Shown piece after piece: positions 42,701-54,700 of a stretch of DNA of 64,000 bases. Below the pieces are notes generated by a model, which did not search any database, was not told the DNA's origin, and worked only from the letters and a program-made list of their open reading frames with translations. Source of the stretch: Cephalopachus bancanus (lineage: Eukaryota; Chordata; Mammalia; Primates; Tarsiidae); contig JAPVLO010000073.1 of the NCBI GenBank assembly GCA_027257055.1, positions 1,736,001 through 1,800,000 of the forward strand, in the 5' to 3' direction. A program made the translations under genes and the position numbers. The first letter of the stretch is position 1. Each line of letters opens with the position of its first letter.

Positions 42701-45700
42701 TCCCGGTATGCTCTATGTTCCTGTGTGTCAACTGGCACCTTTCTGTGGAGTAGAGGCCTAGGAAGGCACAGAGGCTGACAACAATGATCATGTGTATTTG
42801 AGGGCCATGAGGCCCACAGCACAAGATAGAGGCTCATTGATTAACTAAAGAAAACCTTTTGTTAAGGACTCAAGTTCTCAGTGAGAAAGAGCAAATTGTG
42901 TTTGATGATTACCTAATCAATCAAACAGACACTTTCAGCCAGTTGGAAATGCAGAAAAAGATACCATCAAGGTGCCCCAGCAGAGGTCTAGAGATGCCTA
43001 ATCAAAGGTGATCTTTAATCCAGAACCCTGCCCATCACTCCCACTCCCATAAACAGGAGATCTGCAACTAGAAAAACCCAACATTATGACTTCCATAGCA
43101 CGTTTTCTCCATTTAAAAAATTTCACCCCATCATTTATTATATGTAAATAAAAATATGTGCTCAAGATAGTGCTTAAAAAATAAATAACCAAAATATATT
43201 TTAATCAATAGCAATTTGGGAAAGGGAAATGTAACTTGGTAAAAATACACTATTCCCCATTGGCGGCATGCTCATTTCATTTGTTATCCTTTCATGCTAA
43301 TAAGTTATTTTGCTCTTACTGTTTAACAAAAACTTTAAAGATGGCAAAAAATTCTTACATAACTTGTTTACTTAGGCATTTTCAACATTTTTCTTTTGAT
43401 TCTGTAACACTATTTGGCAATGGCAATTTGCCTCTAAGGAGAAATGAATTAACCTAAAAACACTAACTCTAAAGTTTCCTTCATGCACAGCATCTTGTTG
43501 TTTAATAAGGTTTCCGTTTATAATTTCCATTATTTGAAAAGATGCCTCACTTTCTGCAGAGCACTTTGGCAATGTAAATTGAAAGCTTTTACATTTTGCC
43601 TACCCACTATGCTATTCCACTTCTAAGACTTTATCTTAAGGAAATAATCTTAAATGTGCACAAAGACTATTCATTGCGACATTGCTTCTAATAGTGGAAG
43701 ACTGGTCAGGTCCAATCCCAGGAGGTTGGTTAAGGTGCTTCACATTCACAGGGCCCAATTCCATGCAGTCATTAAATCAGGTGGTGGAAAGGTATTGAGT
43801 GATTTGGGGAAATGTATTGTGCACATATCAATAAGTAAAATAAGTTTATAAAATGTACTATTTAATATTCATTTTTAAAAACTACTTATATGTATGCAGT
43901 AGTCCCTCCTTTATCAGTGTTTTTGCTTCCTGTGGTTTTAGTTATCCATAGTCAACCGTGGTCTGAAAATATTAAATAGACAATTCTAGAAATAAACAAT
44001 TTATGAGTTTTAAATGGCATGCTGTTCTGAGTAACATGATGAAATCTCTGCTTTGCCCTGCTCTGTCCAGCCCAGGACGTGACTCCTCCCTTTGTCCAGC
44101 ACATCCACACTGTAGACGCTACCTACCCATTCATTGCTTTGTAGCAGTTACCAATTATCAGATCAACTGTCATAGAACTGTGGAGTATGTTTTCAAATAA
44201 CCCTTAGTTTGCCCATAATGGACCCAAAGTGCAAGAGCAGTGACGCTGAAATTTGGATATGCCTAAGAGAAGCTATAAAGTGCTTCCTTTGACTTTATAT
44301 GGAAGGAAAAAATCATACACTGAGGTTGGTACAATCCACCGTTTGCCCCATGAGCACTACCTGTTTCATTCCCACAACACCCCACGAAAAAGCTTGGACT
44401 GGTTGTTGTTGCCTATGATAATTTTTCAACTTAATATTTTGACATAATTATAGGTGCCCAGGCATGTGTAAAAACAGTACATAGTCACTCTGCTTCCCCT
44501 AATGGTGACATCTTGTGTAACTGTAGTATACTATAAACAAACAAACAAGAAATTGACATTGCTACAGGACTATTAGGTAAACTGCAGACCTTGTTTACTT
44601 TCATCATTTTTTTAAACATGCATTCAAGTATGCATGTCTATGCAATTTTTCCCATATCTAGATTCATGTAGCCAACACCATCACCAAGATACAAAATTGT
44701 TCCATTACTACAAAGGAACTCTCTGGTGCTACACCTTTATATGTGCACACTCCCTGTCCTTCCTCATACATGCCCCTGGTAACCATTAATCTATTCTCTA
44801 CAGTTCTGTCTGCCTACTATGATTTCATGTGTTTATCACTAAGGAAATGGATAAAATAAGATGAATGGAGTGCCTACCTGTAGTGATGAAAATGGCAGTA
44901 GCAGAAGATTTGAGCAGAGAATAAGAAAAAAATTGTCTGCTTTCCAATACTGCCTGTAATGTATTCAGAAATTTTATTTTAAGGAAGTGACTCAAAATTA
45001 TTTTAAGTTAGTCTGATTCTGTATGAACAGACTCTAATTCTGCAGTGCCTTTCTGCTTTTGGTAAGTGACTTTCAGCTACCATTATTACCAGAAAGTTCT
45101 CTTAAGAATCCAAGGAGGAAACAAAAGGAAAGAAAATAATGAGATACCACATAATTCCATTACTCATTGCTAAAACAAGGAATGCTAAATAAATGTTTCT
45201 CAGGCAAAGCTAAACTGCTAGTATAAATTTAATTTTCCTTCCACTTCTTTGCCACTTTGTGTTTCACATAGTCCTTTTCTGAAAGGAGAAGAAATTTCTC
45301 TAACTTTCTTATGGCATGTAAAATAAAATTATCATAAAAGTCCTTTGCTAAAAGTTACAATCTGGAAGTTCATACAAATGGAATCAGAGAGTATGTAGTC
45401 TTTTGTGTCTGGCTTCTTTCACTTAGTATGATATTTTTGAGATCTATCCATGTTGTAGCATGTATCAGTAGTTTGTTATTTCTCATTGCTATGTGGCATT
45501 TCTTTATGTGGACAGAACACATGTTTATCTACTCTCTTGCTAAAGGATATTTGAATTGTTTTCCAGATTTGAGCTATAATGAATAAAGCTGCTGTGACCA
45601 TTTTTGTGTAAGCTTAAAAAACAAAACAAAACTCAACACTCATATCTCTTGGACATGTAACTTAAAATGGAATTGCTGTATCAGAAGGTAGATATTTGTT

Positions 45701-48700
45701 AAACTTCACTGGAAACAGCCAAACAGTGTTCCAAAGTGGTTGCATGAAGTTGGCAAAACTTGTATATGGTGACAGAGGTCAGGAGAGTGGTTACTTCTAG
45801 GCTGAAGGGCAGATATTGGCTGGAAGGGGGTGTGAAGCAAACTTGCAATGATGGAAAGTTCCATGTTTCATTCTGATGGTAGTCACACAGATGTATACAT
45901 AAGTGGATAAATCATTCCTTTCTACATTTACAATTTGTGCATGGTACTAAAAGTAATTTATACCTCCACAAAAAAAATTTTTTTTAGATTGGAAAACGTA
46001 GTTTATTTAGAAAGTAAATTGGAGAGAGAGAGAGAGGAGATCTACCTTCCCAAGGTGGAAGAGGGGACCAAAGCTTAGGAAAACATGGTGACAGTAGTTC
46101 AATGAACACATGGCCTGGCCAGTGCTTAACAAAACAATGGCCAAAAAAAATTTTTTTTTGAAAACCCTACAATCCTGTGGCTACCTGAAGCTGTGTCCTT
46201 ACCAATTTGACCTTTATAACATTTTACTTGCCTTTTATCATCCTGCCCCAATCTCGACAAATTGAATCTTTATCTAAAAATCACTTAATGCCTTTCATAA
46301 CAAAACAGAAACTGATTATTTCTTAAGTCACTCTTTAAAACATTAAGATAATTAAAATATCTCTTCTCTACCAATCTTTTCCAGGAGAAATACCTTCAGT
46401 TCTTCAACTGATATATTTGGTGGAAGTTGCTAGGGGAGGAAGCGGCATGCCTCATCAACAATGGTCCCTGCATGATCAATGTTTGTATACCTAGCATTGA
46501 ATTGTACCCCACATCTTTATAATAATAAATTAATTAATTAAAAAAAACACTTCTCACCTATTTTTGTTACTGGGCCATGGGTAATTTCCATGAAAATTAG
46601 AAAAGGACATAATCCTGGAAATCCTCCAAACATGACCAGCACAGTGCTCAGGGGAAATATGCGGTCTGAGGACCTATGGGTACTGTACCTGTCTGAATGC
46701 CAGTTATAATGGTCATGGTGCAGAGCATCTGGGACTCCTCGTATGTTCCTATAATTGTGTGGTCAACTAAACTCCTCAGATTTTATTCAAATTGATTTCA
46801 GCTAGCATCAGTCTTTTCTCCTCTCTTTTACATAAGCCATGAAAAATTTTGAAATTTAAAAAACCCACAGGCATGTTTTCACATTTGACTCCATTACATT
46901 TTAAATCTTAAAATTAAATCTGTTAATTCTTAATAGTTTTAACACATCATTCTAGCTGGTCAGCTATCTTTCTGATTCACGCTACCACTCACAGCTTTGC
47001 TCCATCCATACCTTCTTCCTCAAACGCTCATTATCATTGAATTTAAGGCTGGTACTTATCAAGAGCTGACTACGTGCCAGGCACTGGTGTTAATCACTTA
47101 CACACATTAGAAATAGGATTCTGGTCGGGCTCAGTGGCTCAGCCTGTAATCTCAGCACTTTGGGATGCCAAGGTGAGGGGAATGCCTGAGCCTGTGGGTT
47201 CAAGACCAGCCCAGGCAACTTGGCGAGACCTCGTCTCTACAATAAATCAAAAATTAGCCAGGCATGGTAGCGCGCGCCTGTAGATCTGGTTACTTGCAAG
47301 GCTGAGGCAGAAGAATCTCTGGAACCCAGCAGGTCGACGCTGGGATGGTAGTGAGCATGCCGCTGCACTCCAGCCTGGATGACAGAGTGAGACTCCAACT
47401 CAAAAAAAAAAGGAAAAGAAAAGAAATAGGATTCTAAGATCACCCTCAATTTACAATGGTCTGCAATGATTTGTGCAGCCATTTATTAATTAGGAATTAC
47501 ATCTACATTGCTCTGTTACCTAAAAGGGTAGCATCAAAAACATTGACAAATGTTTTGTTTAAACAATGATATAAACACTTTTATGGTGCTTCCCTTAACT
47601 CAGAAACACAAAGAAAAATGGCCATTTAAACTAGTAAGATAAACATTTGAATACTACTGTACAAACTACAAGTATTTTCACATTACTATCTCATCTATGT
47701 TTATTTAGCACAACTTTCTTAGTAAATCCACCCTTTGTTCTGGGTCAGACAGAAGCCCTTCCTCTGCTGAGGTTGCATGCAGGCCTCTCCAGGCTCCTCA
47801 CATTAAAATCCAAGCTAGATGTAAAACCCTTGGAGGACTGGCCCCTCTCCAGTTCATCAAGGGCACCTTCTGCTCTTTGCTGCACCCCTCCTCTGCCCCT
47901 CCGCTCTGTGAGACACAGGGAGTCCTACTTACAAGCCATGCCAGTTGTGTCCCTGCTCCTTTCAATATGCTTTCTGCCTCAGGCCCCTTCACCGTCTGGG
48001 TCAGTTCAGTCCCACCTCCACTGGGAAGGCTTCCATCTTGGATTAAAGTCTATCAGTCTTTATATTTTACAGCAATGTCTCTTCCCTTATCTCTCTGTCC
48101 TACATACATGGTGTGCTTTATGAGCAAAAGCTGTGTTTCTTCATCACTCTGTACTGACGACATAAAACAAGGTCTGAAATACATTTGGTGGTATTTTCTG
48201 AATGATATCCTAAATTAATGTATTATCATCTAAAATCCCATGATAATAGTTTCCTTTGATTTGTAAACATTTACATCTAATTTAACTCCTGGAAGCCAAA
48301 ATTGATCAGTGTTGATGGGTGCGCTAAGAGGGAGTCAGGTTGGAGTGTTGGCTCATGCCTGTTTTACCGCTACTTGGGAAGCTGAAGTGGGAGGATCCAC
48401 AACATAATGAGATCCTATTTCCAAAAAAATTTTTAAAAACTTAGCTGGGTACAGTGGTGCAGGCCTACAGTCTTAACTTCTTGGGAGGCCAAGGTGGGAG
48501 GATTGACTGAGCCCAAGATTTCAAGACTACAGTGAGCTGTGACTGCACCACTGCATTCCAACCTGGACAACAGAGTTAAACCTCGTCTCTTTTAAAAAAA
48601 AACAACAAAAACACACCAGGTGTGGTGGCTCACACCTGTAATCCAAGCACTTTGAGAGGCTGAGGTGAGAGGATTGTTTGAGCCCAGGAATTTGAGAACA

Positions 48701-51700
48701 GCATGGGAAACATAGTGACACTCCATCTCTACAAAAAAGGCAAAAAAAAAAAGACAAACAAAAAACCCAAAACTTAGCCTGGCATGATGCCACACACCTG
48801 TAGTCCCAGCTACTCAGGAGGCGGTGGTGAGCTGTTATGGTGCCACTGCACTCCAGCCAGGGCTACAGAGTGAGATCCCAACACAATAAATAAATAAATG
48901 AATAAGCCAGGCTCGGTGGCTCAGCCTGTAATCCCGCGCTTTGGGAGGCTGAGGTGAGCGGATTGCCTGAGCCCACGGGTTCGAGACCCGCCAGGGCAAC
49001 TTGGTGAGACCTCATCTCTACAATAAATCAAAAAATGAGCTGGGTGTGGTAGTGTGTGCCTGTAGTTCCAGCTACTTAGAAGGCTGAGGCAGAAGGATCG
49101 CCAGAGCTCAGCAGGTCGAGGCTGCGGTGGCCGGGAGTGGCCACTGCACTCGAGTCTGGGCGAGAGTGGACTCCAACTCAAAAAAAAAAAAATTAAAAAA
49201 AAAAATGGATAAGTCAGTAACTTGTTATTCTCAACATGTGTACCACATTCATCTTTGCTTATGGTATTCTAGTAGAATGCATGAAATTATATTGGTGCTT
49301 TAATCTAGGTGTCTACTTAAAACAGCATTGGAATGAAAATATGAGGCAGGAAGAAAAAAACAAAGCAGAAGTCGAAGCAAGATTGAAGAAAAGTAGAAGA
49401 AACAAGTAGGGCACACCACACCTCTTCTGGCTCCTTGAGGACCCGTTATTAGAATGATGTTGCTGAAAGAAAAGGCCATCTTAGGGAGAATGACTTGAAT
49501 TTTCAAAAATCATAAATGGCTCATAATAGCAAAAATCCAATTCAATAATCTTGGGAGACATTTCTGTAATTATGAGTAAAACTGTCAGTTGGATGGGCTT
49601 TGGAAAACCCATTAGGCAAAATTTTAGAGAGACAGAACAATGTTCAATGATCATCTTTTTGACCTTATTTCCTTTTGTTCCTCTTCCAGCAAGAACAATT
49701 GAGTTGTAGTTTAAGGAGGATCATTATGTTCTTATGCATGAGAAAGGTCAATTCTATATTTATGGTTCTGATGTTTTTTCAAAGGTAGCAATCAACAGAT
49801 AAACAAATCCCAAACCATCTTACAAATGGGAACAATGTCACAGTGGCATCTCCATCTACCAATTCGTGCACTGCCCATGGATGTTCCAAATGACTACCCT
49901 ATAACACAGAGCTTCAAGATGAGGGGGACACACGACTTGCTCTGAAAAACTTTCTCCGCATTCCCCACAGCACGTTTCCAACAGATTCACTGAGCATGGA
50001 GTAATCTCACTTTGACTTAGTGTGGTTATTTTTCTTTTTAACATCTTTCTCCACTAGACTGAAAACTTCTTGGTGATACAGAATAGATTATATTTATCTC
50101 TGAATCCAGACACACCTAAAAATTAATGTCTTCAACATAACAAGGATTTGATAGATCTTTGCTCAAATAATTTAAAAAAATTAACCTAATTACTCTCTGT
50201 GATCCTTCACGATGATGAAGTCCAAGAATCCCTTTTCTTGGTCCGGCAGCAAACTGATATCATCTTCACCAGATACATATGAAGCTCCCACTAATCCAAT
50301 ACATGTGGTCTTCACAGATGCTCTTAGAATCATGAATCAACCAAACAACCAACAATGGCAAACAAACAAAAAAAGCAGCAGTGCATTTCTCTTTCATAGC
50401 CTGCTTGTGAATTGTGATGCCATCTTCCATGTGGCTGTAAGTTTCTCAGTTTACTATGTTCATGAGATAATGCAAAGAAAACAATAGAAATACAAGATTC
50501 TGTCCTTAGATTTTTATTGTTGTTGTTGGTTCCAGACAGTGTGAGGTCTTTTTGCCCCACCTTCAAAAAGCCCATCCAAAGTCCCCTTCTCAACCAAAGA
50601 GGAAAATTTTACTGAAGAAATAAAGAGGATTGATATACAAGAATCTCAAAAAGATGTGCCACCTGGGAGTTCAATGATTCAATCGGGAAATTCGACATGA
50701 CCTTAGTAATTCTGGGCAGGGGAAGGAACAGGCAACACACGTTCAACTACACCCAGAAAAATTCATCTTCTCCTACAAAGCCAAACACCAGATGTTATTT
50801 GCAACTTTTGGACTGGATTCCCCAGAAGGCCTGTGTCAGAGGGCCCTTCTGTGGCTGGTGCCCTGGAGCCAAACACAGCAGTTTCCGTGATGGTAATGGC
50901 TGGCTGGGGAGGGATGTTACCTTGGTAAATTATGATAACTGGGCAATAAGGATTACTAAAGCCATCATAAATTTAGAGGGTTTGTGCATGTGTCAACTAT
51001 GTGAATTTCAGATGTATGCATTCAAAAAGGTCTTCCATCATGAGAGACAGTAGAAATTTCTCATGTGTACAGTCATCACTGAAATGACTTCTTTTATCAG
51101 AACTCCTGCTTACTGCATGTACAGTCCATCCCCTGACAGTCTATGATTAGTTCTAAAGTAACCTCACAGGCCTAGTCCTCTGGGTAGAACTACATCTTGG
51201 TGTCCAAATCGGCAGGGCATTCATGCAAAGCTATGCAGGGCCATCATTTCTCAGTGACTTGTGCTTACAGGTCTGAAGCCACAACCCACGGTATCAGTGA
51301 TGGTCATTATTTTCTCCTTTGAATCTACAGCATGGTTCATTTGCCCATCTTTTATGCAAGGACTCTCTTTGGGCACTTGCCGGTGTCCTGATCTTTACCG
51401 TAACAGCCAGCCCTGGGAACGTAGCTGGATTAGGCTTAGAGTCTGTTGCAAGATATTGACAGCATTCTAAATCTTCTTTCACAAATGCAGCCTAGTTTTG
51501 TGGTGGATGTTTTCAGGAACTGCTTGTGCCTGTGGCTTCAAAATTCATATCTATATACTTGACTGAAAAGCACTGTTCTGGAAGTCTGGACAGCCTGACA
51601 CTTGAAATGCTGACAAATGCAGACTTTACTCACTGGTCCTCCAGACATGTCAAATCCCTCCTGTTCTTGCTTACTCCTCAAACATAAATGGAAAACAGCC

Positions 51701-54700
51701 TAACCAAAAGACAGGGTATCCAGTGACCATTTCAAAAGAACAATGTGATAGTTGGATAACTTGTGCTGGTTATAAAGCCTTGGGCAATGAACAACGTTTA
51801 CAAAATTTTTACTCGTAGCTACATGCTGACTCTGCAAAACAATATCAGTAAAAAGTTTACTCTTGGAATAGTCTCAACATAGAGTGATTCCCTAATGACT
51901 TTCTTTAGAACTTCTGTTTTCAATCTACTGAGATGAAAGTACTTCCTCCAATGTTAGAAACATGTCCTGTTCTAAAAAGTATACCCTCTGCACATTGCCA
52001 GATGGCAGATAATAATACTAATTTAGGATGGGATTGATGGCATCAGTAAAAGTGGTCTTGATATAGTTAGTTGTTGCACTTATATAACATTCAAAATAAA
52101 ATAAACAAAAAACCAGCTGTCCCTTGTCTTTTGAGAAAGAAGGAAAGAACAGGGAAATTTCTGCCCAAATTTAGGGCAATCACTAAATGACTTAATGGAG
52201 TAAATATCCAAAAGAGCTTAGATCTGTATTTCCATTGGGACAAATTGTTCGGAGGCTGAAGTTGCTATGAACCCAAAGAAACACTCTGTCCTTTGATCTG
52301 AAGTAAAAATTCCTGGAATTTCTTTTTTCAGCTTTCCAAAAGTTAAGATCAAGCTAAGAATTTCAGCTTTTATCAAATATCCATATGTCCTATTAGATCC
52401 ATAATTAATTTTAATAACACGCCTTAACACTGTCTTTGCAGGGGACACAGGCTGGGTTCTTATCCTCTCATTTCAAATGACATTTTATATATGGTTTTCC
52501 ATTTGAACAAGATAGATGGAGAACAGTGGTGAAGTTCAAGAGTGGCAATCTTGATTCTTTATATTAGCTAATAGTATCTGAACTCTTTAATCTTCACAAC
52601 AAATTACCAGCTGTGTGAGCTTGGGCAAGTTACTTAGCCTCTCTAAGGCCTTGATTCAATTTCCAAAGAAAGAAACCAAAGCTTCGAAGGTTAAGTAATT
52701 TGCTCAAGTTCACTCAGCCAGTGAAAGGCAGTACTGGGAGCTGACCCACCTCTTCCCTGCCACCCATTACTGCCTTTTGGTATCCCCAAGGGTCATGAAC
52801 TACAGACAAGCAGAACCAGACACTCCCAAAGGTACCTTACAGCACTCAGATTCACATTCACTTGCTCTATGAGATTCTTCTAAAAGTGAAATGCACAAAT
52901 GATAATGAATAAGAAACACATGAACTCTTTTTCCACATTACCACCCTCATCTTTCAGGCTTAAGTTTTCAATCTAGGTGGCCTATAAACTTATTTGAAAG
53001 GCAATCCAATGCTTGTAACAACTTCTACAATGGCATCTAAAAGAAGGTTCTTATGACTTAATGGTCTTAATAGCAAACGTATGACTGAAAAACAAAAAGA
53101 TGGCAAATCTCAAATTAAATGAACACTTTACAGCAATTTCCCTGTGTGATGAAAGAAATCAGGTACAAGTTGATTGAAGATGAAAACCCATATTTTGAAG
53201 ATACTTTCAGAAAGACAAGCAAATATAGACATACTCAGCTCTTAAAGAATTACTAGAAAGGAAAAAGACAATTTGGCATTGCACTTCTGCACCATGGTTC
53301 CAGTCCACCTAATTCAGGCCTTTGTAAGAAGAATGAGAGAGGTACACATCACGTAGCAAGGCTTACCTTTATGGAAAACATATGAGCTGTAGAGCCAGAT
53401 GGACCTGGATTTGAATCCCAGCTTTGCAGTTTTCTAGGAATGTGGTCTTTCAAGTTACTTAAACTCACAAAGCCTCAGTTTCTGCCTCTGCTAAAAAAAA
53501 TAACCACCTCCTTGCAGGGCTGTGAGGGTATAGCTAATGTGTATTACATGCTTGGAATTTTTAATGGGTTCTCAATAAATTGTGGCTTATAATAACAAGA
53601 ACAATGGTATTAATAAAAACAATTTAAATAAATACTGCCAGTAGCAGAGAGAATGTAAGTGTGGTGGTTAAAGCACAGGCCTGGAGTCAGACCACCTCAG
53701 TTTTTATCCTAGCTTTCCTTTCCTTGTAGAATTCACATCATATTTCACAAAATTGTTCTTTGATCACTTTTTTCTCATAACATAGTATCTATATGGCCTT
53801 ACTTTGAATTAAAGGCTCTTCCTGTGAGAAATTTACTTCTTTTTGCACCAGTTACCACAGCTGCAAAATGGAGCTAACAAGAGTATCTACCAAATACGCT
53901 TGTGGTGATAATCCTATCTGCCACTGATACATTTTATGAACTCAATAAATGCTAGCTGTTGTTGCTGCTGCTATTTTAGTCATTGTGTAAAGAAATTACA
54001 GAACCAGGACCAAGCATCTGGATACAAATTGCCCACTCTAATATTGATTAACAAATTGAAACAGGTCAGCTGTGGTGGCTCATGCCTGTAATCACAATAC
54101 TTTGTGAAGCCCGGGTGAGAGGATCGCTTGAGGCCAGGAGTTCAAGATCAACCTAAGCAATATAGTGAGAACCCCATTTCCATAAAAAAAAAAATTTAAA
54201 ATTAGCCAGATGTGGTAGCATGAACCTGCAGTCCTAGTTACTTGGGAGGCTAAGGTGGAGGGATCACTTGAGCCCAGGAATTCGAGGCTGCAGCGAGCTA
54301 TGATTGTACCACTGCACTTTAGCCTGGGTGACAGCAAGAATGACCCTGTCTGAAAGAAAGAAAGAAAGAAAAAAAGAAAGAAAGAAAGAAAGAAAGAAAG
54401 AAAAGAGAAGAGAAGAGAAGAAAAGAAAGAAAGAGAAGAGAAGAGAAGAAAAGAAAAGAGAAGAGAAGAGAAGAGAAAAGAAGAGTATGAAAACTCCTGA
54501 GGATAGCAAGACAGTTTCGGGCTAATGGCTGAGATAATAAAACATGAGAAGTTTGCCCAATGGCAAAATCAAAATGAGACTGCAGATTATAAATAGGAGT
54601 GACCAAATAACTGGTAATCCTTATAGGGACCCAAGTGTTTGTGAATGTCACTGATTTTCAAAGCAAAATGAAAACTTTTTTTTAAAATGGTGAATAAGAA

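Noticed and set aside
44253..44447. Possible Tigger transposase gene
   Set aside because: Only the N-terminal piece remains and it is frameshifted and internally deleted.
47647..48123. 158-codon plus-strand frame, the longest in the window
   Set aside because: Most of it overlaps an L2 3' region and the product is a low-complexity Leu/Ser/Pro translation with no recognised family.
53386..53590. tRNA-like sequence (ggatttgaatcccagc B box)
   Set aside because: The match is the tRNA-derived head of a MIR SINE; no cloverleaf or intact A box.
54304..54651. Lys/Glu- or Ser/Phe-rich frames in both strands
   Set aside because: Translations of the pure-purine microsatellite and adjoining Alu, not genes.
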